DNA of 64,000 nt, from NCBI GenBank assembly GCA_965230525.1, contig OZ246008.1, positions 3,038,001-3,102,000 of the forward strand, in the 5' to 3' direction. The position numbers and the translations under genes are program-made. The DNA is from GCA-002733465 sp965230525. Its GTDB lineage: Bacteria; Pseudomonadota; Gammaproteobacteria; Enterobacterales; Kangiellaceae. Under the pieces are notes generated by a model. The model saw only the letters and a list, made by a program, of their open reading frames with translations. It did not search any database and had not been told where the DNA came from. Positions 53,434-63,165 of this stretch are shown here, piece after piece. Position 1 is the first letter of the stretch. Each line of letters opens with the position of its first letter.

Positions 53434-53596
53434 AAGGGCCCAGTCAATCTGAAGTCAAATTGATAATTTGCTTGATGGCGTTTTTCGTAGAAATGAAATA
53501 GTTTGAAATATCTTTTTGCGACCTGTGGACTTGCTTTTAGTACGTTAATCTACCATCCTTAAGCTCTAGTGATTAGCCTAAAGCGAATAATTATTA

Positions 53597-54514
53597 ATGC
53601 AAACAGAACTGGCAGCAGCCCTTGAATCTTTAAACCGAATCATCCTCGGCAAACCCAGCCAAATCAGACTGGCGATAGTGTGCTTGCTTGCCAAAGGCCA
53701 CTTGTTGATTGAAGACCTACCCGGTATGGGGAAAACGACTTTAGCTCATGCGCTTGCAAAAGTTCTAGGTCTAGATTTTCAGCGAATTCAATTTACCAGT
53801 GATCTGTTACCTGGGGATATCTTGGGCTCTGCAATTTACCGACGAAGCGACGAAACTTTTAAATTTCATAAAGGGCCTATTTTTACCCAAGTGATTCTCG
53901 CAGATGAAGTGAATAGAGCAACACCTAAATCACAAAGTGCGTTATTAGAGGCTATGGAAGAATATCAAGTCACCGTCGATGGAGTAAGTCACTCGCTACC
54001 AGAGCCGTTTTTTGTCATTGCCACCCAAAACCCATTTCATCAAATTGGAACCTACCCACTGCCAGAGTCTCAACTTGACCGATTTTTAATTAGAATATCA
54101 TTAGGTTATCCAACCCGAGAAGTGGAAAGGCAGCTTTTTAGTGGCGGCGATGCTCGGCCACTCATTGATCAGCTGAGTGCTGTCATTAAACCGGAGTCCT
54201 TGATAAAACTGCAGCAAAAGGTGGGTGAGGTAAGTGTATCGGATAAGCTATACGATTATTTACAAGATTTAATAGCTGCCACAAGGCAGTCTAGTCATTG
54301 GTCGCATGGACTATCACCGCGTGGCGGTTTGGCGTTATTGCAAGCTGCTAAGGCTTGGGCGCTTATGGAGGCTAGAGACTATACCATTCCGGAAGATATT
54401 CAAGCGGTTTGGCTTGCTGTCACTGAACATCGATTATTAAGTCAAGCAACCTCAAATATTGCAGCTGCTAACCCAGTAGCTGATATTTTAAAAGATATTG
54501 CAATCAGTCGCTAA
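53597..54514 (+). CDS. MoxR-family AAA+ ATPase
   Basis: A 305-residue chaperone-like ATPase. Walker A is ALIEDLPGMGKTTLA-like (IEDLPGMGKTT near residue 38), Walker B is VILADEVNRATPKSQSALLE (about 105), and the sensor segment is FVIATQNPFHQIGTYPLPES. MoxR proteins typically help assemble or activate partners that bind metal or carry von Willebrand domains. The next two genes (DUF58 and transglutaminase-like) are its usual companions. The start of the next gene lies at the stop, so translation is probably coupled. Confidence 0.93.
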   Translation: MQTELAAALESLNRIILGKPSQIRLAIVCLLAKGHLLIEDLPGMGKTTLAHALAKVLGLDFQRIQFTSDLLPGDILGSAIYRRSDETFKFHKGPIFTQVILADEVNRATPKSQSALLEAMEEYQVTVDGVSHSLPEPFFVIATQNPFHQIGTYPLPESQLDRFLIRISLGYPTREVERQLFSGGDARPLIDQLSAVIKPESLIKLQQKVGEVSVSDKLYDYLQDLIAATRQSSHWSHGLSPRGGLALLQAAKAWALMEARDYTIPEDIQAVWLAVTEHRLLSQATSNIAAANPVADILKDIAISR

Positions 54515-54515
54515 C

Positions 54516-55478
54516 GTGACCAGTCAACCTACCAGTCGATTTTCTTGGTTACGGCAATTTTTTAGTAGCCGAATGCCTATTGCCGATGTGGTTTCTTTAC
54601 AGCAGCGCTCTACCTATATTTTACCGACTAAGCCGGGCTTATTTTTGGCCACAGTCATATTGTTGATGTTAATCGGTGCGACAAATTATCAAAATAATTT
54701 AGCTTTTATGTTGACTTTTTTGACTGCGAGTATCGGATTGGTCAGTATTTTGTTTACCTTCAAAAACTTACAAGGATTAAGGTTTAGAAAAGGGGCCTGC
54801 GAGAGCGTTTGTGCTGGCGATATGTTACATATCAAGATACTTGTTGAGAGCCAACAAAACCAGTCACACTCCGCAGTTGCAATTGGCGTTTCTAAGTTAG
54901 ATTTATATTATTTCGACGTTCATCCTGAACAAAGAAATGAAATAGAGATTGCGGTTCCAACTGAAAAACGAGGCTGGTTTAATTTACCAAGGTTGGTAAC
55001 GACAACACAATTTCCCTTCGGTCTATTACAAGCTTGGGCGTGGTTTAAGTTTGAAAGCCCTGTTTTAATTTACCCAAAACCGCTTGCACCTCCCAGCATT
55101 GATGGAGCGGCGCAAACCAGCGACGATGAGCAAGACGAGTTAGCCAAAGGCAGTGAGGAGTTATATGGTCTAAAAACTTATCAACCGGGCGAACCTATTT
55201 CGAGAATCGATTGGAAAGCAATGGCTCGCGAGAAAGGTTTGTTTAGTAAAGAGTTTGTTGACTATCAAAGCGATGATACGATATTTAGTTGGCATGACTA
55301 CGCAAACTATCCCACCGAAAGTATCTTAAGTTTTCTATGTTACTTGGTGATTGAAGCGAGTAAGAACAATCAAGAGTTTGGCTTGCAATTGCCCGATCAA
55401 AACTTTTCTCCAAGTAGCGGTGAGCAACATTTAAAAGTCTGTTTGGCTGCTTTGGCTAGTTATGGACTGGAAGTGTAG
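54516..55478 (+). CDS. DUF58 domain-containing membrane protein
   Basis: About 320 residues. The start is uncertain: a GTG at 54516 directly after the MoxR stop is chosen, and a TTG at 54498 would overlap it. Two close hydrophobic segments (about residues 38-80: PGLFLATVILLMLIGATNY, then FMLTFLTASIGLVSILFTF) anchor the protein. A beta domain follows, then the DUF58 signature LYGLKTYQPGEPISRIDWKA (about 215). DUF58 proteins always travel with MoxR; their role, probably a partner for envelope or complex assembly, is not known. Confidence 0.9.
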   Translation: MTSQPTSRFSWLRQFFSSRMPIADVVSLQQRSTYILPTKPGLFLATVILLMLIGATNYQNNLAFMLTFLTASIGLVSILFTFKNLQGLRFRKGACESVCAGDMLHIKILVESQQNQSHSAVAIGVSKLDLYYFDVHPEQRNEIEIAVPTEKRGWFNLPRLVTTTQFPFGLLQAWAWFKFESPVLIYPKPLAPPSIDGAAQTSDDEQDELAKGSEELYGLKTYQPGEPISRIDWKAMAREKGLFSKEFVDYQSDDTIFSWHDYANYPTESILSFLCYLVIEASKNNQEFGLQLPDQNFSPSSGEQHLKVCLAALASYGLEV

Positions 55479-55480
55479 TC

Positions 55481-57538
55481 ATGCTTATTCCAAATCAGCT
55501 AACAAAAGCAGAGTTACAGTCTAGAACGATCAACTTGTTACCGGTGCTTCTGGCACAGCAGTGCGTATTACTTCCGCTATATTTTTTCCTACCCGCTTGG
55601 TTGGTAGCCATCAATATTAGTATTGCTTTGGTGGTTTATTTTCGAATGGTTAAGCGACAATGGAGCATTCCTACTTGGTTAAAGGTGGGGCTGACGGTGA
55701 TGGCCACTTTGGGCGTGATGCTCACATTTCATCGTTTGGCAGGGCGTGATGCAGGTGTTGCCTTAATCGCAATTATGTACGGCCTAAAGATTCTCGAGGT
55801 CAAATCGCATCGTGATGTGTATGTAATTACTTTGCTCGGATTTTTTGTTTTATTGGCGGGATTTCTTTTTACTACATCGCCACTCATAGCCGCTTATCAA
55901 GTGATCCCGATAGCAGCTATTTTTAATTGCCTGACATCGCTACAATCACTTAACTTAAACACAAAGCTTATTGACACCTCGCTACCAGCTACCTTGAAGG
56001 GCCTTGCCAAATACTTGTTGTTAGCGATTCCAATGATGATGATTTTATTTGTGTTTTTCCCGCGGTTGTCCGGTCCAATTTGGAAAATGCCTGGAGGAAG
56101 TAGGGCAACCACTGGTGTATCAGACACTATGAGCCCAGGTGCGTTAAGCGGCTTGCAACTATCGGAAGAAATCGCATTTAGAGTAAAGTTTTCAAATGAA
56201 TCACCAAGCGAAGCAAGTATGTATTGGCGTACTTTAGTGCTAGATGATTTTGACGGCTTTTCGTGGGCTCGCACGAGTGATTTTCACCGAAAAATAAACC
56301 TTAAATCCAAGGTTAACACTGCCACCGACTTTAACCCAAGTAGTAGCTATGAGTATGAAATTAGCCTCGAAAAAACTCGCCAAAAATGGCTGACTCTTTT
56401 AGAGACTGCCTACGAAATACCGAAAATATCCAGCATGTCGGCAGATTACTCTGTTCAAGTTAGGTTTCGAATAGCTGATAGAATTCGCTATAAAGGACGC
56501 TCTCAATTTGGTCTAGTTTTAGACAAGGATCTCTCACCAGCACAACGTTTAGTCGCCACTCGTTTACCGAATGATGGTAATGACCGTAGTAAAGCATGGG
56601 CTTTACAAGAGCGACAAAAGCATTCTACAGATAGAGATTATTTGTTGGCGCTATTATCCAGAATTAATCAACAACCTTATTTTTACACCTTGTCACCACC
56701 GATTATGGAACGCGACACCATTGATAGTTTTTGGTTCGATCATAAAGAAGGCTTTTGTGAACATTATTCTGGCGCATTCGTATTTTTAGCTCGTGCCGCA
56801 GGCATACCAGCACGGGTTGTAATCGGTTATCAGGGAGCCGAAAAAAACCCGATGTCAGATTATTGGATCGTAAGACAGTCCAATGCGCATGCATGGACTG
56901 AAGTTTGGTTGGCTGACGAAGGTTGGGTTAGGATCGATCCTACCGCGGCGATTGCACCGCATCGGGTTGAGGAAATGCTACGTTCAGAATACCGCCAGCG
57001 AGATAGTTTATTCGATGACTTTGGCTTTGCTGCGGTTGATATAGAACACATATCAGCCTTCAAGCGATTCCAGTATTGGTTAGATCAAGCGAATACTAGT
57101 TGGAACGACTGGGTTTTAGACTACAGCAGAGATAAGCAGCAAGATCTTTTCAAGGGGCTCGGTTTATCGAAGTTAAGCTCCACACAAGTTGTCATAGTGA
57201 TGTTTGTATTAATTGCACTATTTTTAAGTTGGGTCAGTTGGAAATGGGTTGGGACAAATAAGTCGAGCGATCAACTGACCCAAGCCGCAGATCGTTTGCT
57301 TAAAAAGCTTGCTAAAGCGGGGATTGAAGTGAATCCGAGTGATGGATTCGAGCAATTAGCTAACAAGCTTAGCCACTCTCCCAAATATCGCTCCTTAATA
57401 GAGACGACCTCTCGCACTGAATTAATTAAGATCTTAAACCTGTACACCAAGATGCGCTACTCCAATGAGTTACAGAGTAAAAAACAGCAAAAAGACTTCC
57501 GTAACAGAGTAAACGCACTTAGAATTCGCACTCAATAA
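55481..57538 (+). CDS. TgpA-like transmembrane transglutaminase-family protein
   Basis: A 685-residue inner-membrane protein. It has about six N-terminal membrane segments (residues 20-200, DUF3488), a large periplasmic part with a transglutaminase-like core, one more membrane helix (about 565-588) and a C-terminal DUF4129 region. The catalytic Cys is near residue 425 in KEGFCEHYSGAFVFLARAAG, the His in RQSNAHAWTEVWLADEGWV, and an Asp in VRIDPTAA. Pseudomonas TgpA is essential, but its substrate is unknown. It begins two bases after DUF58, as usual for the MoxR-DUF58-TgpA unit. Confidence 0.93.
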   Translation: MLIPNQLTKAELQSRTINLLPVLLAQQCVLLPLYFFLPAWLVAINISIALVVYFRMVKRQWSIPTWLKVGLTVMATLGVMLTFHRLAGRDAGVALIAIMYGLKILEVKSHRDVYVITLLGFFVLLAGFLFTTSPLIAAYQVIPIAAIFNCLTSLQSLNLNTKLIDTSLPATLKGLAKYLLLAIPMMMILFVFFPRLSGPIWKMPGGSRATTGVSDTMSPGALSGLQLSEEIAFRVKFSNESPSEASMYWRTLVLDDFDGFSWARTSDFHRKINLKSKVNTATDFNPSSSYEYEISLEKTRQKWLTLLETAYEIPKISSMSADYSVQVRFRIADRIRYKGRSQFGLVLDKDLSPAQRLVATRLPNDGNDRSKAWALQERQKHSTDRDYLLALLSRINQQPYFYTLSPPIMERDTIDSFWFDHKEGFCEHYSGAFVFLARAAGIPARVVIGYQGAEKNPMSDYWIVRQSNAHAWTEVWLADEGWVRIDPTAAIAPHRVEEMLRSEYRQRDSLFDDFGFAAVDIEHISAFKRFQYWLDQANTSWNDWVLDYSRDKQQDLFKGLGLSKLSSTQVVIVMFVLIALFLSWVSWKWVGTNKSSDQLTQAADRLLKKLAKAGIEVNPSDGFEQLANKLSHSPKYRSLIETTSRTELIKILNLYTKMRYSNELQSKKQQKDFRNRVNALRIRTQ

Positions 57539-57565
57539 TCACTTCTAAGGCTCAGAAAGTTTAAA

Positions 57566-58183
57566 ATGGACCCATTGCTTCAACCTATCTACCAATTTTT
57601 AGGCTGTGAAACGCCGCAACAATGGGTCGATGCAGCGTTGCTGCAACAAGATATCATGTTGATAGACCACTGTAATTGTGAGAAAAAAGCTGCCAATACA
57701 GCGATTAGTCTGATATTTAAGTACACGGAGCGGAAAGAATTGTTGATGAAAATGTCCAAACTGGCTAGGGAAGAGCTGAGGCATTTTGAACAAGTCTTGC
57801 AAATTATGAAGCGGCGTGAGATCGACTATGTTGATATTTCTGCGTCTCGTTATGCCAGTAAACTGTTTAAGCATTGCCGAAAAAGTGAGCCTGATGCACT
57901 TGTCGATCGCTTAATCGTGGGGGCTTTTATAGAAGCTCGCTCGTGTGAGCGTTTTGCTAAAATTGCGCCAAGTTTGGATGCGGAGTTAAGTAAGTTCTAT
58001 CTTTCGCTGCTTAAATCAGAGTCTCGGCACTTTAAAGACTACCTCAAATTAGCCCAAGACTATGCTTCTGAAGACATCACGCCTCGAATTGAATTGTTTC
58101 GTAACGCTGAAAAACAACTGATTCAATCAAAAGACTCTGAATTCCGATTTCACAGTGGAGTGCCGGATGCTCCGATCGGCTAG
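57566..58183 (+). CDS. miaE: tRNA-(ms2io6A)-hydroxylase
   Basis: MiaE hydroxylates 2-methylthio-N6-isopentenyladenosine at position 37 of tRNAs reading UNN codons. The 205-residue protein is a ferritin-like four-helix bundle with a di-iron site. Ligands are visible in HCNCEKKAANTAIS, LAREELRHFEQVL (ExxH, about 72), IEARSCERFAKIA and SESRHFKDYLKLA (ExxH). Diferric sites of this kind use molecular oxygen, so aerobic growth is implied. It starts 27 bases after the transglutaminase gene and may be co-transcribed, without an obvious functional link. Confidence 0.94.
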   Translation: MDPLLQPIYQFLGCETPQQWVDAALLQQDIMLIDHCNCEKKAANTAISLIFKYTERKELLMKMSKLAREELRHFEQVLQIMKRREIDYVDISASRYASKLFKHCRKSEPDALVDRLIVGAFIEARSCERFAKIAPSLDAELSKFYLSLLKSESRHFKDYLKLAQDYASEDITPRIELFRNAEKQLIQSKDSEFRFHSGVPDAPIG

Positions 58184-58391
58184 CACCACTCATTCCGATG
58201 CGAAATTTAAATTCGATTGAACCTTAACCTTCCATTTCAGTCAAAATTGCGGTCTTCGGGCTTAACTTGTCTCTTTTGTTGGGTTATCAACATATTCTCT
58301 TGAGTTGCGTTATCGCTCCAAGTACCATAGCGCGGTTGTAATCCGACGTTAATTAGAAACAAGTGCATCTCTTGGGAAATATAAAGTAGTT

Positions 58392-59285
58392 ATGGCTGAG
58401 TTTAATGCCCAAATCACCGGTAGTTTAGTCGCTTTGGTGACGCCCATGCTGACTGATGGAAGCATCGATTTTGATAGATTACGTTCGCTGGTTAAATGGC
58501 ATATAGCGCAAAGCACCGATGGTTTAGTTGTAATGGGAACCACAGGTGAGTCTTCATTGGTTTCACAACACGAGTTATTGGATGTTGTAAAACTGGTGGT
58601 AGAGACGGCCAAAGGACAAGTCCCTGTTATAGCGGGCTGTGGCGGCACTAGCACATTACAGTGTGTTGATTTGGCAAAGAAGCTCAATCAATATGAGTTG
58701 GACGCGCTATTATGCGTTACGCCTTATTACGTGAAGCCCGAGCAGGCAGGGTTAATTTCGCACTTTAAAGAGATCGCTCTGACTAGTGATGCTCCGATAA
58801 TTTTATATAATGTGCCTGGGCGGACCGGAACTGATTTATCAAATGCCAGTGTCCTAGCGCTTTCCAAGGACAAAAATATAATTGGGATTAAAGATGCGAC
58901 CGCTGAATTAGACCGACTGGTTGAGTTGAAAAAACACACCGGTGAAACGTTTGGGTTTTGGAGTGGCGATGATGAAACTGCCCTCGAATACCTCAAACTG
59001 GGCGGGGACGGTGTTATTTCCGTTACTGCTAATGTCCTGCCTAAGCAAATGAGTCAATGGATTGAGTTTGCTAAGCAAGCAAAATGGAATGAAGCGACTG
59101 AGCTGTTCACGCAGCTGATGCCGCTGCATCGCTCGATGTTTATAGAGGCAAACCCTATCCCTGTTAAATGGGCATTGAAGCGAATGAACAAAATTGAGTC
59201 AGGCTACAGAAAACCGCTTGGTGAGCCCGCAGACTCGGCTAAAGCTCTCATAGAGAAAGCTTTGCAAGCTAGTAGAATAATTTAG
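58392..59285 (+). CDS. dapA: 4-hydroxy-tetrahydrodipicolinate synthase
   Basis: DapA condenses pyruvate and aspartate semialdehyde in lysine and diaminopimelate synthesis. The 297-residue TIM barrel has GSLVALVTPMLTDGSIDFDR at the start, VMGTTGESSLVSQHELLDVV, the Tyr in LLCVTPYYVKPEQAGL, YNVPGRTGTDL, and the Schiff-base lysine in IGIKDATAELDR near residue 161. It heads the conserved dapA-bamC unit. Confidence 0.96.
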   Translation: MAEFNAQITGSLVALVTPMLTDGSIDFDRLRSLVKWHIAQSTDGLVVMGTTGESSLVSQHELLDVVKLVVETAKGQVPVIAGCGGTSTLQCVDLAKKLNQYELDALLCVTPYYVKPEQAGLISHFKEIALTSDAPIILYNVPGRTGTDLSNASVLALSKDKNIIGIKDATAELDRLVELKKHTGETFGFWSGDDETALEYLKLGGDGVISVTANVLPKQMSQWIEFAKQAKWNEATELFTQLMPLHRSMFIEANPIPVKWALKRMNKIESGYRKPLGEPADSAKALIEKALQASRII

Positions 59286-59302
59286 ATTTGGAGTTATGTA
59301 AT

Positions 59303-60385
59303 TTGAAAATAATAAAATTAAGCTTTGTCGTTGTCTCAGTATTAAGTTTAAGTGCTTGTGGCTATATCTATGGTGATAACGGTTTAATCAAGAGTCAAGA
59401 ATACGATTACTTAAGAGCTGATGAAACACAGGAACTAAAGGTACCTGAGCCGTTAATCCATAAGAACAAATCAAATTATACTGTTGTTCCTGCGATAGGC
59501 TCATCTGCCAAAAACCAACCAACAGGAAAGCAACTCACTCAAAAAGCCCCGATTCAACTGCTTGCGGTGTTGGATAATACGCGAGTAGACAAACAGTCTG
59601 CTATTCCAGCTGTTTTTGTAATGGATAATGTAGATTTTATTTGGCAGACAGTTACCACGTTTTTTTCAAAGCATAGCATCAAAGTTACCACCCAAGACAA
59701 CCAAAGTCATAAGCTGGTCACGGGTTGGATTCCTATCGAAGAGGGCGGTATTTGGCTAGGTTTAGATGGAACTGAAGAGCCCGACCTGGAAAGGGCGAAA
59801 TACAGCGTCAGTATTTCTGATAGCACATTACCCGGAGAGCACCGATTGCTGGTAGAACGAATTGAAAGCGAATATCGCGAGGACGATGATTTACCCTGGC
59901 AAAAAGCGCCGGTTAGTTGGCAAGAGTCCGCTGACATGATGAATTTAATATTAAGTTACTACGATACCCGAATAAGAGAACAGGAAGCTCAAAGACAGCT
60001 AAAAATTATGGCTGGCTTTAAGGTAGAGCTAGGGCAAAATGATACCGCTGAGCCTGCGCTTTTGACCGAAGCCGATGAAAAGCTTGTTTGGGAAAAAATT
60101 CCTAGAGTGATGCGGGAAATCGGTATGGTCATCATTGAAAAAGATGAAAAACAAAAAACATATTTTATGGAATACAAAGAACAAGAAGCCGGTTTTTTTG
60201 CATCATTGTTTGAAAACGAAGAAACCGTCAACTTGTTTGAAGAAGGTGCCTACCAAGTGACCGTTGGAAAACTTGGTAATCGTACAAGCATGACATTCAG
60301 AGACGGCCAAGGCGATGCAATCGAAGCTTCCAAATTGGTTGCCGCTTTCCCAGAACTAAGTCGACTTTTCGGTGATAGACGATAG
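59303..60385 (+). CDS. bamC: Outer-membrane assembly lipoprotein BamC (NlpB)
   Basis: BamC is an accessory lipoprotein of the BAM complex that inserts outer-membrane beta-barrels. The start is probably the TTG at 59303 (GGAG nine bases upstream), giving MKIIKLSFVVVSVLSLSACG with a lipobox ending at Cys 19 and 360 residues; another TTG at 59288 overlaps the ribosome site. The N-terminal unstructured stretch (DYLRADETQELKVPEPL), which binds BamD in relatives, is followed by two helix-grip domains. The place after dapA is typical. Confidence 0.92.
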   Translation: MKIIKLSFVVVSVLSLSACGYIYGDNGLIKSQEYDYLRADETQELKVPEPLIHKNKSNYTVVPAIGSSAKNQPTGKQLTQKAPIQLLAVLDNTRVDKQSAIPAVFVMDNVDFIWQTVTTFFSKHSIKVTTQDNQSHKLVTGWIPIEEGGIWLGLDGTEEPDLERAKYSVSISDSTLPGEHRLLVERIESEYREDDDLPWQKAPVSWQESADMMNLILSYYDTRIREQEAQRQLKIMAGFKVELGQNDTAEPALLTEADEKLVWEKIPRVMREIGMVIIEKDEKQKTYFMEYKEQEAGFFASLFENEETVNLFEEGAYQVTVGKLGNRTSMTFRDGQGDAIEASKLVAAFPELSRLFGDRR

Positions 60386-60425
60386 CAAAGGCAACTTGTG
60401 CTGATCGTTTAGGTCGAAATTAGAC

Positions 60426-61193
60426 ATGCTAAAATTTTGCTCGCTTGGATCTGGGAGTAAGGGGAACGGTACGTTAGTCAGCGACGGAGAAACCTTGTTG
60501 TTGGTCGACTGCGGATTTGGTTTAAAAGAAACCGTGAAGCGATTGGCCGACAAAAATATCACACCAAATGACTTAACCGCTATTCTAGTTACTCATGAAC
60601 ACTCGGATCATATTAAAGGCGTCACCAGCCTTTCAAATAAATATGACATCCCCGTCTGGTTAAGTCGAGGCACTAGTTTACATAAGAGCTGTGATAAACT
60701 AGTCAAGTGCAACCTGTTTAGTAGTCATCAGCCTTTTATGCTGGGTCGGATTAAAGTAATTCCTGTTCCTGTGCCTCATGACGCGCGCGAGGCGACTCAA
60801 TTTATCATTAAAAGTAATTCGCAATCTCTGGGCATATTAACTGACGTCGGCCATATTACTGAACATATAAAAAGTAGCTACTCTGACTGTAATGCGATGA
60901 TGTTAGAGTTTAACTATGATTATAAAATGTTAATGGGAGGCAAGTATCCTTACTCTTTAAAGTCGCGGGTTGCGGGTAGTCTCGGACATCTTTCCAATGA
61001 TCAGGCTATCGACTTTTTGACAAGTCGAGAGTCCTCTCGGCTAGATATTCTTGTGGTTATGCATCGAAGTGAAGAAAATAACTGTCAACAACTTGTAGAA
61101 GGACTGTTGAGTTCTGTTGAATCATTGGATAATACAAATGTTATATTCGCGCAACAATCAACAGGGTTTGATTGGATTGAGGTTGAGCGATAG
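60426..61193 (+). CDS. MBL-fold metallo-hydrolase (YycJ/WalJ-like)
   Basis: A 255-residue metallo-beta-lactamase-fold protein. Motifs: FCSLGSGSKGNGTLVSDGE, LLLVDCGFGLK, the di-metal motif VTHEHSDHIKGV (HxHxDH, about residue 60), GILTDVGHIT, LEFNYD and LGHLSNDQA. Relatives act as nucleases or phosphodiesterases near cell-wall regulators in Firmicutes (YycJ); the role in gammaproteobacteria is unclear. It follows bamC by 40 bases. In many relatives purC comes next, but here the next gene is on the other strand. Confidence 0.88.
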   Translation: MLKFCSLGSGSKGNGTLVSDGETLLLVDCGFGLKETVKRLADKNITPNDLTAILVTHEHSDHIKGVTSLSNKYDIPVWLSRGTSLHKSCDKLVKCNLFSSHQPFMLGRIKVIPVPVPHDAREATQFIIKSNSQSLGILTDVGHITEHIKSSYSDCNAMMLEFNYDYKMLMGGKYPYSLKSRVAGSLGHLSNDQAIDFLTSRESSRLDILVVMHRSEENNCQQLVEGLLSSVESLDNTNVIFAQQSTGFDWIEVER

Positions 61194-61250
61194 ATTGAAT
61201 CGAAAAGCAGTTAGAGCATTGGAGTTAATGCTCTAACTGGCTGGTTTGAA

Positions 61251-62663
61251 TTATCGCGCGAGTTTAAAGTTCATTGGAACTTCAAATTCAAATTGTTCTA
61301 GCTCTAATTCAGGCGGAATTTTCGGGAACGGAGCAGCTCGTCTAATCATTCTTAAAACTTCTCGATTGAGAGTTCTAGATGCAGCTCTTTCTGTTATTTC
61401 ATAATCAAGGATTTCACCGTCTTTATCAATAGTCACTAGCGCCGTAACATTGCCTTCTTCGCCGGCGGCCAGCGCTTTCTTAGGATAAGACTGATATTTT
61501 CGAATAGTATTGATCAATTCTTGTGTGTATGAACCCGAAAGTAGATCCGCATCAAAAAACTCTTCAGGCGGGTCGAGTTTGGCAACTTTAGTTTCGCTGA
61601 CTTCGGGTTGTTTTTTTGCGGCTTGGGTTTTCGCTGGCGCTGAGCTCGCTGGCGCAGTATTAGCTTTTTCATTGTTGTTAGCCGTTTCAAGCTTTGGTTC
61701 GGGTTTGGTTTCAACTTCCGTAACCTTCTTTGCACCTAAATCCGTCTTGAATAAATCTTCACGATTTTCACTGCTTTTAGCGGCTTCGGGCTTCGCTGTA
61801 GTTTGTTTTGCTGGTGCTTGATTGTTATTTGTTTGAGACGCTTGGCGTCGTACTGGAGGCGGTGTAGTGTTTTTGGGTTCGGCTTTTTTCTCAGCTGCTT
61901 TTTTGACTTCTGGCTTTTTCGCTGGCGTTTCTTTTTTAGCTGCTGGCTTAGAATTAGTTTGGCTAGCACGGTTAGTGTTTTTTCGAGTAGATGCTACCTG
62001 AGTTTGAGGTTTTGATAGGTCGCTATCGAAGCGTCCGACCTCTGGCGTTAAAGAATCAAATTTTGCAACCAGCTCAGATTGAAGACTGTCGGGATTCGAG
62101 CCACTAATTCCAGTTTTAAATAGTTCAGTGGGTGGAACACTACCTATCCAAATATTAAGTAATAACTCAAAAAACTCTGGATTTTCAATGGTTATAAATT
62201 CAGTTCCGTTTAAATAAACTTTGGTGCCAACTGAAGGTATATAATCGATATTAATTTCATCGCCTGCTTGCATAGCTCGCTTAAATATACTGGCAAATTG
62301 GACAATTTCCTTGGTCATTGGGCGCCACTTGTCCTTGCTATTATTCATTGCTATACGCTGCTTCCACATACGTGACATTTTTCGATTGGAATATTTAGAA
62401 ATGAATTTAAGGCTCATGCGCTTTGCCATATACGGGTCATTCATTTCAGAAACGCTACTAACCGTCGATGGTGCATACAGTGCTCCAACATAAATATCGA
62501 AGCGTTTTTCCTGGTGAACACCGATACCGAATAAGTTAACAGGGTTATTGTTTTCTAGAACAACCTCAAGCGCGGCGTTGACGCTCAAGGAAAAAACGAA
62601 GGCTGACACTAAGGTTATCTTAAGTAAGACTTTGTTTATCAATGTAATCTTATTAATACACAT
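61251..62663 (-). CDS. Chalcone-isomerase-like domain fused to a TonB C-terminal domain
   Basis: A 470-residue periplasmic fusion. Order: signal peptide (LLKITLVSAFVFSLSVNA, cut near residue 30, or retained as an anchor); chalcone-isomerase-like domain (about 32-190: NLFGIGVHQEKRFDIYVGAL, GTKVYLNGTEFITI, LNIWIGSVPPTELFKTGISG); Lys/Pro/Ala/Thr/Gln-rich linker (about 215-370) with KK-PK repeats; and TonB C-terminal domain (about 380-470: YQSYPKKALAAGEEGNVTAL, then VTIDKDGEILDYEI). No exbB, exbD or receptor gene is adjacent. True chalcone isomerase activity is not implied; bacterial members of this fold are uncharacterised or fatty-acid binding. A divergent paralogue follows. Confidence 0.85.
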   Translation of the reverse strand: MCINKITLINKVLLKITLVSAFVFSLSVNAALEVVLENNNPVNLFGIGVHQEKRFDIYVGALYAPSTVSSVSEMNDPYMAKRMSLKFISKYSNRKMSRMWKQRIAMNNSKDKWRPMTKEIVQFASIFKRAMQAGDEINIDYIPSVGTKVYLNGTEFITIENPEFFELLLNIWIGSVPPTELFKTGISGSNPDSLQSELVAKFDSLTPEVGRFDSDLSKPQTQVASTRKNTNRASQTNSKPAAKKETPAKKPEVKKAAEKKAEPKNTTPPPVRRQASQTNNNQAPAKQTTAKPEAAKSSENREDLFKTDLGAKKVTEVETKPEPKLETANNNEKANTAPASSAPAKTQAAKKQPEVSETKVAKLDPPEEFFDADLLSGSYTQELINTIRKYQSYPKKALAAGEEGNVTALVTIDKDGEILDYEITERAASRTLNREVLRMIRRAAPFPKIPPELELEQFEFEVPMNFKLAR

Positions 62664-63165
62664 TTCTACTACGGCTCCAAACTATTAACTGAGCGATTAA
62701 TGAAATTCTTGGGTTAAATACACAAGTGCGGTCTTTGTGTCAGCGGAACACGCGCATTTTTGGCGTTAACTTTGCTATTCACAAACGAATATTTCGCACA
62801 TTCAACTACTAGTTTAGTCAAACAATCAGTTTAATGCTTTTTATTCTTAGATTAACCACAAATCATCGAGTTTTGGGTCTAAACGTGAATATTATAGGTT
62901 AAATCGATAAAAAATAAGGGAACTCGCTATGAAATAAATTAGTCAAACAGGGCTCTATCGCAATTTTTAAGTGGTTTTTTCAGGGACAAACCGTAAATAG
63001 TGAATATTTTTTCAGCGGTGTTGTTAAACACTGCTATGCTTATGAGGATGTTTTGTAAATGATTAATGGTAGTTTTAGACCTGAATAATAATAAAGCCTA
63101 CGAAAATATCGGCAAATAAGTCATTTTTAGAGCAAACAACCATTACACAAAGAGGTACCTAGTCA
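62664..63165. other. Divergent intergenic region between two chalcone-isomerase-like genes
   Basis: An AT-rich gap of 502 bases that must hold both promoters. An inverted repeat, AGC-G-GTGTT / AACAC-T-GCT (63014-63035), lies 130 bases before the plus-strand gene. I see no gene or recognised operator. Confidence 0.55.
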
